The notes: a model not told the origin generated them from the letters alone. A DNA stretch of 64,000 nt from Cordylochernes scorpioides (GCA_030710605.1 CP092879.1:47326576-47390575), one strand, 5' to 3'; shown: positions 25,447 to 35,613, counted from the first letter of the stretch. Numbers and translations are program-made.

Positions 25447-27740
25447 GGTATAACTAATATTGGTGTATTTTAGGCTCGTTATAAGGGGGTTTCTATAGCC
25501 ATGATTCACTATATGGTATTACTAATATTGAGGTTTATTTTAGGTTCGTTATAAGGGGGGTTGCTATAGCCATGATTCAATATATGGTATTACTAATATT
25601 GAGGTTTATTTTAGGTTTGTTATAAGGGGGGTTGCTATAGCCATGGCTCACTATATGGTATTACTAATATTGAGGTTTATTTTAGGTTTGTTATAAGGGG
25701 GGTTTCTATAGCCATGATTCACTATATGGTATTACTAATATTGAGGTTTATTTTAGGTTTGTTATAAGGGGGGTTGCTATAGCCATGGCTCACTATATGG
25801 TATCACTAATATTGAGGTTTATTTTAGGTTTGTTATAAGGGGGGTTGCTATAGCCATGGCTCACTATATGGTATTACTAAATATTGAGGTTTATTTTAGG
25901 TTTTTTATAAGGGGGGTTGCTATAGCCATGGCTCACTATATGGTATTACTAATATTGAGGTTTATTTTAGGTTTGTTATTAGGGGGGGTTGCTATAGCCA
26001 TGGCTCACTATATGGTATTACTAATATTGAGGATTATTTTAGGTTTGTTATAAGGGGGGTTGCTATAGCCATGGCTCACTATATGGTATTACTAATATTG
26101 AGGTTTATTTTAGGTTTGTTATAAGGGGGGTTTCTATAGCCATGATTCACTATATGGTATTACTAATATTGAGGTTTATTTTAGGTTTGTTATAAGGGGG
26201 GTTGCTATAGCCATGGCTCACTATATGGTATTACTAATATTGAGGTTTATTTTAGGTTTGTTATAAGGGGGGTTGCTATAGCCATGGCTCACTATATGGT
26301 ATTACTAATATTGAGGTTTATTTTAGTTTTTTTATAAGGGGGGTTGCTATAGCCATGGCTCACTATATGGTATTACTAATATTGGTGTTTATTTTAGGTT
26401 CGTTATAAGGGGGGTTGCTATAGCCATGGCTCACTATATGGTATTACTAATATTGAGGTTTATTTTAGGTTTGTTATAAGGGGGGTTGCTATAGCCATTG
26501 CTCACTATATGGTATTACTAATATTGAGGTTTATTTTAGGTTTGTTATAAGGGGGGTTGCTATAGCCATGGCTCACTATATGGTATTACTAATATTGGTG
26601 TATTTTAGGTTCGTTATAAGGGGGGTTCGCTATAGCCATGATTCACTATATGGTATTACTAATATTGAGGTTTATTTTAGGTTCGTTATAAGGGGGGTTG
26701 CTATAGCCATGGCTCACTATATGGTATTACTACTATTGAGGTTTATTTTAGGTTCTTTATAAGGGGGGTTGCTATAGCCATGGCTCACTATATGGTATTA
26801 CTAATATTGAGGTTTATTTTAGGTTTGTTATAAGGGGGGTTGCTATAGCCATGGTTCACTATATGGTATTACTAATATTGAGGTTTATTTTAGGTTCATT
26901 ATAAGGGGGGTTGCTATAGCCATGGTTCACTATATGGAATTACTAATATTGAGGTTTATTTTAGGTTCGTTATAAGGGGGTTCGCTATAGCCCTGGTTCA
27001 CTATATGGTATTACTAATATTGGTGTTTCTTTTAGGCTCGTTATAAGGCGGGTTGCTATAGCCATGGTTCACTATAGTTATGTAATCACTATAGCCAGGG
27101 TTGACTATATCCATGTATTCCCTGTAGCCATGGTTCACTATATGGTATTACTAATATTGATGTATTTTAGGTTCGTAATAAGGGGGGTTCGCTATAGCCA
27201 TGGTTCACTATAGTCATGTATTCACTATAGCCATGGTTGACTATATCCATGTATTCCCTATAGCCATGGTTCACTATATGTTATTACTAATATTGGTGTA
27301 TTTTAGGTTCGTTATAAGGGGGGTTCGCTATAGCCCTGGTTCACTATATGGTATTACTAATATTGGTGTATTTAGGTTCGTTATAAGGGGGGTTCGCTAT
27401 AGCCATGGTTCACTATAGTCATGTATTCACTATAGCCATGGTTGACTATACCCATGTATTCCCTATAGCCATGGTTCACTATATGGTATTACTAATATTG
27501 GTGTATTTTAGGTTCGTTATAAGGGGGGTTCGCTATAGCCATGGTTCACTATAGTCATGTATTCACTATAGCCATGGTTGACTATATCCATGTATTCCCT
27601 ATAGCCATGGTTCACTATATGGTATTACTAATATTTGTGTATTTTAGGTTCGTTATAAGGGGGGTTCGCTATAGCCATGGTTCACTATAGTCATGTATTC
27701 ACTATAGCCATGGTTGACTATATCCATGTATTCCCTATAT
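25447..27740 (+). repeat. Satellite array, right-hand part, with dimeric edge
   Basis: The same ~70-bp monomer in the same orientation as the main array. Up to about 27050 the monomers are more uniform (GGGGTTGC, CCATGGCTC, GGTTTGTTATAAGG). From 27060 a different spacer appears (AGTCATGTATTCACTATAG, TTGACTATATCCATG, TATTCCCTATAG) alternating with standard monomers, giving a composite unit of about 137 bp at 27414, 27553 and 27688. The array ends at about 27740. Confidence 0.95.
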
Positions 27741-27888
27741 ACTAATGTTTGTATTTTAATAGCAGAAAATTGTTGTGATAGTGTATATAATCATAAGGAA
27801 TTAATACATTTCCATTTTTTAGTTTTCATAAATTATAAGATCCACTATTGTTGCAAAGATAGAAGCTGCCTGGCCGGAATTCATAGTT

Positions 27889-28100
27889 CTTCAAATTAAA
27901 GATACTTCGGACAGTAAATCTTTTTTATTGTCTCGATGTTTCGACAAAGGATTTTTAAATTTTAGATTTTTAAAAATTATTTTTAACGCTTTGCCAAATA
28001 CAAGTTTGATTTTTTTTCACTTTTAACGAGGATAAAAGATTTTTGTTGAAACGTCGAGACAATAAAAAGATTTACTGGCCGAAGTATCTTTAATTTGAAG
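27889..28100. mobile_element. Inverted-repeat element with decayed hammerhead (element A)
   Basis: A 212-bp segment with about 65-bp inverted ends (CTTCAAATTAAAGATACTTC at left and its complement at right). The right arm on the plus strand (28024-28065) reads AACGAGGATAAAAG, ATTTTTGTTGAAACGTCGAG, aligning with the intact hammerhead of the element at 37238-37397 but with CUGACGA decayed to UUAACGA. The left arm keeps only the GAAAC-side (TCGATGTTTCGAC). The centre AACGCTTTGCCAAAT also matches the other element. Confidence 0.7.
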
Positions 28101-28751
28101 ATCGAGTATTGTGTTATACCATACATGTTCCAATGTTGTGAAATTCGAACCTCATCATCAGGGGATCAGTGAACGAGTGGTCTTGCCAGAAACTGAATGC
28201 TACGACTACAGCTAGCGTCACACTGGCCTTATCATCATCACTACAGTTTGTTTACTTCTTCTCACTTATCTATATACTGTAGTTGGTCTCGAGGACCAAG
28301 CCATCACCATCTCCTCAGCGGCGAAGTACGCGATCTACGTATTCTTTGTAGATCGCGAAATACGTGGTGTCGCTGGAGACCCACTGGCGATTATCCACCA
28401 AACTCTGCAGCGCTGGCAGAGGCGCCATGTTCTTTGTATATAGTATGATGCAAATTTTGCCGGAAAGAAATTGATATAAAGAGACAGGAGAGGCGACCCT
28501 TGTTTCTTCAGATAGCATGATGCATAATTATTATTATTATTTTTTTTAATAGTGCAGACTGTGCACTTTGCATGTATTGACAAGATGTCAATAAAATTAT
28601 TTTAATTGCCAATTGTCTATATACTGTAAATGTGTTCTCTATTTTAACTTTATTTTCCTAAATGGATAATAAATGTTATTATCATATAATCATCAACGGC
28701 CTCATGCCTTCATACAAGCTGCGTGTACCTTATCTTATAACAAATCTAAAC
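28101..28751. other. No gene; small hairpin and half-MITE
   Basis: 28329-28357 holds a perfect 10-bp-stem hairpin (CGCGATCTAC...GTAGATCGCG). 28478-28508 resembles the TIR of the 161-bp MITE at 35350-35510 (AAAGAGACAGGAGAGGCGAC). Translations of both strands show no recognisable domain. Confidence 0.4.
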
Positions 28752-28957
28752 CAGGGGTCGGCAAAATTTTGAGTCGGAAGAGTCAAAAATTCCAATTTAC
28801 AAAATTTCAAAGTTTTTAAAGAGCCACAACATTTTTTCTTGCCAACAATAAATAGTACTCACATAAATAATATTTGCGTATGGAACTATATAAAGAGCCG
28901 CAGCTTCACATCCAAAGAGTTGCATGTGACTCGCGAGCCGCAGTTTGTCGACCTCTG
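28752..28957 (+). mobile_element. hAT MITE
   Basis: TIRs CAGGGGTCGGCAAA and TTTGTCGACCTCTG, flanked by ATCTAAAC and GTCTAAAC (7 of 8 bases shared). Internal CGCGAGCCGCAG and AAAGAGCCGCAGC blocks match the many copies in the array at 40.7-57.7 kb. Confidence 0.85.
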
Positions 28958-28980
28958 GTCTAAACCGTTGGTTTTTGATT

Positions 28981-29025
28981 GCTACTTCCCGGGATCGAAT
29001 CCCGCATTGGGAACTTTTTTTCTAA
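28981..29025 (+). other. tRNA-like T-arm fragment
   Basis: CCGGGATCGAATCCCG folds as a T-arm and is followed by a T run at 29015. No matching acceptor 5' strand or D-arm was found upstream, so this is at most a tRNA or SINE fragment. Confidence 0.3.
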
Positions 29026-30170
29026 TTAAAAAAAATGCTCCAATGGCCCCCGATTCTTGCAAAATCTAACCCCACCAGCGAGTGCAAGTAACCAAATGGG
29101 AAACTGTCATACTTGTAAGTACAAGAGTCGAACTGCGCTTTTTTACATGTGTAGATATGTGGTGCACTTACAATAGAAGCAGTCGCCAACTTCTTCCCAC
29201 CATTATTATCTTGTCCTATACCACAACAAACACACCCCTCTATTTATTAGAAATAAAAATTTCAAAAATATTTACAGGGGAAGTTTCGAAATACTTTCAA
29301 GGTAGTATACATATCTGTTGTACAGGAGGATATCAAAATATTAAAATTTCACAGTAAAACACAAAACTTTATTTCTAGTTAATCGTATTACAAATGTTTT
29401 CAATATTTAGGTCGTAGATTGTACAAACAAAAATGCTTAAGTCAAATCTGCGTAGATTGCAATAGCTTTCCACAATTTCTGAGGGTGTAAACAATCTAAA
29501 CTATTTAACTATTATTAATCGTTAAAATCTAGTGGTGTCTCGTCCAATTTCTGATTTTGTTGTTCCATGGAGTGGGGGGGTGCCTTTGCCCCGTTAGTCA
29601 GCCACATTTCAGAGTTCCCTGTAGGCCTTCACGGTTACAGGGGCTCACGACACCGTACTTCGCCCTACAGGACAGTCCCTTACTTGTGCTGCTTCTCCCG
29701 CACGCCACGTAAAGGAGGGGTTGAACTTCTGGGCAGGGTTAAAATTTGGTAAATTTGCAGATATATGTCGTATTATATGTTGTACATATGCAATTTTGTA
29801 CATAGGGATGTCCTACATAAAATAAGGAACACCAAGCCTGATATAACTTCAAAATGGCATTCAATAAAATCTACCACCGGAAAAGAAGGGCGCGGAATCC
29901 AGTACGGTCGAATGACAGAAGAAACTAAGAGAGCATAAAAATCGAGCAGGTCATTCCTTGATTGGACATGGGCACCCAAAAAGGTCCGCCCTCTCTGACG
30001 TCACCACTAGAATATCCTTCTGAGTTCACAGGAAGGAGGATATCCGTATAGGCAGCAGTAAAGTCGTCATGCAGCCAAATTAACTAAATAGTCCACCTCA
30101 CCTTTACGAGTGCTGCCCCCTCTAAACCTAGGTAACCATGTTCTTGTGTGAAAAAAAAACGTACAAATGT
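29026..30170. other. No supported gene
   Basis: AT-rich DNA with one GC-richer block at 29560-29750. The ORFs are short, unrelated to known domains as far as I can see, and overlap on both strands. Confidence 0.4.
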
Positions 30171-30250
30171 GATATTGTACTGGGAAAGGATGCATAAATT
30201 ATGAAAAAAGCATTTCCTTATCGTGCAACTGAAAGTTGCTGATGGCTTGT
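30171..30250 (+). repeat. Copy of palindromic repeat also at 37441-37586
   Basis: GATATTGTACTGGGAAAGG, ATGCATAAATTATGAAAAA and CAACTGAAAGTTGCTGATG match the left half of the repeat at 37441. The second half is absent here. Confidence 0.6.
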
Positions 30251-30379
30251 GCCATGTTCCTATGTGTGTGGTATTCATTCATCTTCAGGCTAGTGCGCTC
30301 CCACTCTGGTAATGACTGCATGTTTGATGAGGATTCCGCTGCGATGTGTTGCTGGTGTTCCACGCATTACAACATATAT

Positions 30380-30560
30380 ATATATTAAAAAACAAAATAC
30401 ATATCCTGACCGTGCTCATATGAGCATTTATTAGATAGCAGAGCACCATCCAGTGACTCAAAAAAAAAAACTAAACGTTTACTTAACTTGTTTCGTGATA
30501 TTTGGCCAAATCAATTTGTATATTTCAACTTATTTATAGTTGTAATATAGTCTTATAAAC
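30380..30560 (+). repeat. Dispersed repeat also at 39130-39330
   Basis: Shared blocks in order: CATATCCTGA, GCAGAGC(A/G)CCATC, AACTAAACGTT and TGATATTTGGCCAA. Coding potential is absent. Confidence 0.5.
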
Positions 30561-30814
30561 TGCTAACATTCCACTTCATTTGGTTTGGATTTTTCCGTTG
30601 AAGAGCAAGTTTTAGTTCGAAGATCGAAATATCTCAAAATAAATAAATTATTTGCCTTAATTTCTGCTTATTCAAATATTTCTGAGTAACAATCACTCTC
30701 GCATAAACCTTTAATGTCGAAGGCAGAATGTTCGCACTGGGAGAAGAAAAGGCTGATCTAATCAGAGAGTCTACAGTAAGATATTTTTACACATAAATCA
30801 AATTTTTCTACTAT

Positions 30815-30935
30815 CCTTACTGCAATGAAAAAATAATGAGAGTGTTTGGCTAATCAGTGGTAAACCCTCCCAGCGGTTTCACCAATTTAATCTACCAGAC
30901 CGCTTTTTTGAGCTCTAATACTGTATCGGATCATT
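30815..30935 (-). repeat. MITE-like repeat, GATGAG family, copy 1
   Basis: On the minus strand: ATTGGTGAAACCGCTGGGAG, GGTTTACCACTGATTAGCC, then a stretch ending TTTTTCATTGCAGTAAGGA. Related copies lie at 38120-38185, 38325-38405 and 60105-60190. Confidence 0.6.
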
Positions 30936-30989
30936 CTATTTATATATGTTACACTGGAAGGTGGAAAGGTAAGGGGGGTAGGACTTTTA

Positions 30990-32640
30990 CGAACGAACCT
31001 AAATACCTCAATATTAGTAATACCATATAGTGAACCAGGGCTATAGCGAATCCCACTTATAACGAACCTAAGATACATCAATATTAGTAATACCATATAG
31101 AGAACCAGGGCTATAGCGAACCCCTTTTTAACGAACCTAAAATAAACACCAATATTAGTAATACCATATAGTGAACCATGGCTATAGCGAACCCCTTTTT
31201 AACGAACCTAAAATAAACACCAATATTAGTAATACCATATAGTGAACCAGGGCTATAGCGAACCCCCCTTATAACGAACCTGAAATGTACACCAATATTA
31301 GTAATACCATATAGTGAACCAGGGCTATAGCGAACTCCCCTTATAACGGACCTAAAATAAACACCAATATTAGTAATACCATATAGTGAACCAGGGCTAT
31401 AGCAACCCTTCTTATAACGGACCTAAAATAAACACCAATATTAGTAATACCATATAGTGAACCAGGGCTATAGCGAACCCCCCTTATAACGGACCTAAAA
31501 TAAACAACAATATTAGTAATACCATATAATTAACCAGGGCTATAGCGAACTCCCCTTATAACGGACCTAAAATAAACACCAATATTAGTAATACCATATA
31601 GTGAACCAGGGCTATAGCGAACCCCCCTTGTAAAGGACCTAAAATAAACACCAATATTAGTAATACCATATAATTAACCAGGGCTATAGCGAACTCCCCT
31701 TATAACGGACCTAAAATAAACACCAATATTATTAATACCATATAGTGAACCAGGGCTATAGCAACCCCCCTTATAACGAACCTAAAATAAACACCAATAT
31801 TAGTAATACCATATAGTGAACCAGGGCTATAGCAACCCTTCTTATAACGGACCTAAAATAAACACCAATATAAGTAATACCATATAATGAACCAGGGCTA
31901 TAGCAACCCCCCTTATAACGAACCTAAAATAAACACCAACATTAGTAATACCATATAGTGAACCAGGGCTATAGCGAACTCCCCTTATAACGGACCTAAA
32001 ATAAACACCAATATTAGTAATACCATATAGTGAACCATGGCTATAGCAACCCTTCTTATAACGGACCTAAAATAAACACCAATATAAGTAATACAATATA
32101 GTGAACCATGGCTATAGCAACCCCCCTTATAACGAACCTATAATACACCAACATTAGTAATACCATATAGTGAACCAGGGCTATAGCGAACTCCCCTTAT
32201 AACGGACCTAAAATAAACACCAATATTAGTAATACCATATAGTGAACCATGGCTATAGCAACCCCCCTTATAACGAACCTATAATACACCAACATTAGTA
32301 ATACCATATAGTGAGAATCATGGCTATAGGGAATACATGGATATAGTCAACCATGGCTATGGTTAATACATGGCTATAGTGAACCATGGCCATAGTGAAC
32401 AGCGCTTAAAACGAACCTAAAATAAACCCCAATATTAGTAATAAAATATAGTCAACCATGGCTATAGTGAATACATGACTATAGGGAACCATGGCTATAG
32501 TGAACCCCACCTTATATCAAACACAAAATAACCCCCATACACAATATAATAATACCATATAGTGAACCATGGCTATGGTGAACACATGGATATAGTTAAC
32601 CATGGCTATAGTGAACCATGGCTATAGTGAATACATGGAT
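30990..32640 (-). repeat. Satellite array in inverted orientation
   Basis: About 23 monomers of the same satellite, now reading TATAGCGAACCCCCCTTATA, ACGAACCTAAAATAAACACC, AATATTAGTAATACCATATA on the plus strand, i.e. inverted relative to 6.2-27.7 kb. From about 32310 it passes into degenerate units (GGATATAGTCAACCATGGC). It resumes at 34944 after an LTR-element insertion. Confidence 0.93.
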
Positions 32641-32653
32641 ATAGTGAACCATG

Positions 32654-32801
32654 TTTGTAAAATAATTAATTTTACCGCGTGCCAAGTATGTAAATTTTGT
32701 TGTTTGTTTTAAAAAGATTTGAAAAATAAAGAGATTATTGAGGTGGAGACAGCCACACAAACGACTGCAATTTTTTTTTTCCACACAGTAGAAATACATC
32801 A
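32654..32801 (+). mobile_element. 5' LTR, truncated at its 5' end
   Basis: Starts abruptly at TTTGTAAAATAATT after the satellite word GAACCATG and ends GAAATACATCA. It matches 34794-34943 with few differences, including ACCGCGTGCCAAGTATG and GAGGTGGAGACAGCCAC. It lacks the TGATACATTTTG start seen in the 3' LTR. Confidence 0.8.
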
Positions 32802-32840
32802 GTTAGTCGACAGGATTCGAACCTGTGCGGGAAGATCCCA
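32802..32840 (+). promoter_or_regulatory. Primer binding site, tRNA-Ser-like, unusually long
   Basis: Right after the 5' LTR, TTAGTCGACAGGATTCGAAC and CTGTGCGGGAAGATCCC is the complement of a tRNA acceptor stem, T-arm and long variable arm. CAGGTTCGAATCCTG plus CGACTA fits serine tRNAs. The usual TGG start is altered. Confidence 0.6.
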
Positions 32841-32928
32841 AGAATATCTTATATTTTATCAAGATCAAAGCGAGGTTCCTGCCAGGAATATTTAAAGAAA
32901 AGAAAAAAAAATAATAAATAAATTCGAA

Positions 32929-34401
32929 ATGACATCGAAGAAAGACTTGAAAACTTTACAGAAAGAAGAGGTTGTTACCGGAGCGAAAATAGACATTTCA
33001 ATTAAAGAAATTTTGCCGATTTTCAACCCTGATACAGGCCTTACGTATCAAGAATGGCGAAATCTTTTTGAAAGGATAGTCGCGCTTCAAAGTATTTCAG
33101 AAAAGGATGCTCTATCAATGATCCCGAGCATTTTTAAAGGAAAAGCGTTAGAGATCTACGCCTCGATGTGCCAGGACGTGTTTACGTTGGATGAACTTCA
33201 CCAAGCTATGAATACATTTTTCCCGGTATCGACAAGTGTATTGATGAAGCAATTTTGGACTGAAAAGAAGCTAACTACACCTTCGCATAGACTCATGGGT
33301 AATTTACCACTAGCTGAGAAACCATTTGATGTAGTTGCCCTTGACAGTATTTTAGGATTAGGGGATTATAACAGTACAAAGAATTGTCTTCATGTGATAG
33401 TTGATCATCACTCAAGATACATCTGGGCTTATCCTTCTAAGAGTACGTCTATAGCAACGTACATCAATATAATAAATCAGTTATTAAATGTAGATAAACC
33501 AAAAATTATTGTTACTGATAGGCACCCCTCATTTGTGTCCAAAAGGTTTAACAAATTTATACAAGAAAAGGGCATAAAACACGTAAGGACATCCCCTTCG
33601 CACCCACAATGTAATGGGCTTGTAGAAAGGGCGAATGCGACTATTATCTCAAAACTTAGACTTCACCATCAACAAAATTCCAGAATACCATGGCCCAAAT
33701 TATTACAAAAGGCCTTAGAAGAATATCGGAGTATTCCTCATTCCATAACTAAAATGCCTCCCGTTTATTTGCTTTTTGGCATAACGCCATCATATATCAA
33801 TAATTTAACAAGAGCATATCCACCCATAGAAGAGGCTAGGAGAATTGCAAAAGAAAATACAGAAAAATTACATCTTAAAATGGTAAAAATATATAATGAA
33901 TCCCATAAAACGCCTAATCTAAAAATAGGGGATAAGGTCCTTTATAAGATCCCTTACCAATCAGGTCAAGGTAAGCTTATGCCAGCCTTTTACCCAGAAC
34001 CATACACCATAATTTCCATGCCCTCACCACAAACCATAGAAATAGATAAGCCATGCCAACCCGAAAATAAGCATGCAACAATAGTTAATATTTCTAAAGT
34101 AAAGCTCTGGGATCCGGTAACTGAAGATAATACTGAACCACCATTCCCATTTCAGGAAGAAGAGGATTTGGAAGGATGCTTGGGTGTCGAACCTAACAAG
34201 CAAGCTTCCACCGATAGTCCTCAGGTTTTATTCTCTTCCATTAAAAATTCAGATCACCCCACAGAGCCCCTGGAGAAACTACTGCTGGTTTCGGTAGACA
34301 CCCAAACTGAATCAGAACCAGTTGTATCCTGTGAGGTTTACCAAAGGTGGAAGAGGTCATATAAATTCCAAGAACTGGGGTGCGATTCATTGGGAAAATA
34401 A
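32929..34401 (+). CDS. Gag-integrase fusion protein
   Basis: A 490-aa ORF from ATG 32929. Residues 1-112 look like a retrotransposon gag capsid segment (LTYQEWRNLFERIVALQ, IPSIFKGKALEIYASM). At about residue 113-117 (TEKKLTTPSH) it joins directly to an integrase just after the position of the HHCC zinc domain. The integrase core keeps the full triad: D139 (VVALDS), D197 (VTDRHPSF) and E233 (LVERANAT), with 35 residues between the last two, the canonical DD35E spacing. A C-terminal GDKVLYKIPYQ region follows (about 323 on), then an acidic tail. In a normal gypsy polyprotein, protease, RT and RNase H lie between these parts; here they are removed without breaking the frame. The ORF has survived, so the insertion is young or the protein is used. 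Confidence 0.85.
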   Translation: MTSKKDLKTLQKEEVVTGAKIDISIKEILPIFNPDTGLTYQEWRNLFERIVALQSISEKDALSMIPSIFKGKALEIYASMCQDVFTLDELHQAMNTFFPVSTSVLMKQFWTEKKLTTPSHRLMGNLPLAEKPFDVVALDSILGLGDYNSTKNCLHVIVDHHSRYIWAYPSKSTSIATYINIINQLLNVDKPKIIVTDRHPSFVSKRFNKFIQEKGIKHVRTSPSHPQCNGLVERANATIISKLRLHHQQNSRIPWPKLLQKALEEYRSIPHSITKMPPVYLLFGITPSYINNLTRAYPPIEEARRIAKENTEKLHLKMVKIYNESHKTPNLKIGDKVLYKIPYQSGQGKLMPAFYPEPYTIISMPSPQTIEIDKPCQPENKHATIVNISKVKLWDPVTEDNTEPPFPFQEEEDLEGCLGVEPNKQASTDSPQVLFSSIKNSDHPTEPLEKLLLVSVDTQTESEPVVSCEVYQRWKRSYKFQELGCDSLGK

Positions 34402-34744
34402 CTAAAAGTTGCCCTGGAATGGGATTCTACATGGAGAGTGTCTCCATAGACATGTAATGTCCAAATTTTAAAATATCATTTTTTTTTTCTTCCTGCCTAT
34501 TGTTAGTTAGGTTTTGTAGAGCCACCTTTTCCTGTGATTTTCCCCAACTAACAGGCTTTGGTCGCCTTTTTACCTCTAACAATATAGTTTCTTGTGTAAA
34601 TACAATTACTTGTGTAATATAATTTTTGCATTTTTTTCTTTTTTTTCCCCCCCTTCAAAATGTATCTTATCCTTTACCTTCCATCCCCTCCCAACCTCCG
34701 TTGAGGAAAAAATTAATACTAATTTTTTTTTTTGTGGGGGGTAG

Positions 34745-34943
34745 TGATACATTTTGAATGATATTCAACTTCTATCTGTTTTGCATAATGTTCTTTGTAA
34801 AATAATTAATTTTACCGCGTGCCAAGTATGTAAATTTTGTTGTTTGTTTTAAAATGAGTTGAAAAATAAAGAGATTATTGAGGTGGAGACAGCCACAAAC
34901 GACTGCTATTTTTTTTTTTTTTACACACAGTAGAAATACATCA
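34745..34943 (+). mobile_element. 3' LTR
   Basis: Begins TGATACATTTTGAATG after a TGTGGGGGGTAG polypurine-like tract and ends ATACATCA, giving TGAT...ATCA inverted ends. Contains AATAAA at about 34866. Satellite sequence resumes immediately at 34944. Confidence 0.75.
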
Positions 34944-35555
34944 TGGATATAGTGAGAATCATGGCTATAGGGAATACATGGCTATAGTGAACCATGGCTA
35001 TAGTCAACCATGGCTATAGTGAACCATGACTATAGTGAACCATGGCAATAGTGACCTCCCTTATAATGTGAACCTAAAATAACCCCCAATATTGGCAATA
35101 CCATATAGTGAGAATCATGGCTATAGGGAATACATGGATATAGTCAACCATGGCTATAGTGAACCCCCCTTATAACAAACACAAAATAACCCTCATACAC
35201 AATATTAATAATACCATATAGTGAACCATGGCTATAGTGAATACATAGATATAATCAACCATGGCTATAGTAAATACATGACGATAGTAAACCATGGCTA
35301 TAGTGAACCCCCCTTATAACGAACCTAAAATAAACACCAATATTAGTAGTCTAAAGAGACAAAGGTCGCCTCTCTCGTCAAAATGTTTGACAAAGCTGGT
35401 TTTATGGCTTTGTCACCGACCCGAGTCCGCTAGTTTGCGGCGACGGTCAATAGATGGCGTCTGGTGTCGACGTCTATTTTTACGGGAGAGGCGACTTTTG
35501 TCTCTTTAGATCAATATCCTTCTGGCAAAATTTCCACCAATATTAGTAACACCAT
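34944..35555 (-). repeat. Inverted satellite, degenerate right-hand part
   Basis: Mix of full monomers (GAACCCCCCTTATAACGAAC) and GGATATAGTCAACCATGGC spacer units, continuing the array interrupted by the LTR element. A 161-bp MITE splits one monomer at 35350. Confidence 0.9.
35350..35510. mobile_element. 161-bp TIR MITE in satellite
   Basis: Terminal inverted repeats TCTAAAGAGACAAAGGTCGC at left and GCGACTTTTGTCTCTTTAGA at right (one mismatch). It sits within the satellite word AATATTAGTA. A half copy of its TIR occurs at 28478-28508. Superfamily unknown. Confidence 0.8.
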
Positions 35556-35613
35556 ATAGTGAACCCCATGGGTATATCGATCTAAGATTTCGGTCCGATT
35601 GGGGTTCACTATA
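35555..35613. repeat. Inverted repeat of satellite terminus
   Basis: TATAGTGAACCCCA (35555-35568) and TGGGGTTCACTATA (35600-35613) are perfect 14-bp complements around a 31-bp non-satellite spacer. The words are the satellite's own, so this looks like a terminal inverted repeat of its progenitor. Confidence 0.6.

Larger units (their letters stand above)
32654..34943 (+). mobile_element. Non-autonomous LTR element with gag-integrase ORF
   Basis: A 2.29 kb element inside inverted satellite. It has a 5' LTR part (32654-32801), a tRNA-complementary primer site (32802-32840), one 490-codon ORF (32929-34401), a 3' UTR with a G-rich tract (34735-34741) and a 3' LTR (34745-34943). The LTRs are closely similar over about 150 bp, while the first 49 bp of the 3' LTR have no counterpart at the 5' end. 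Protease, reverse transcriptase and RNase H are absent, so movement would need another element's RT. Confidence 0.8.

Noticed and set aside
28981-29025. A tRNA gene
   Set aside because: Only a T-arm and T-run are present; acceptor and D-arm partners are missing.
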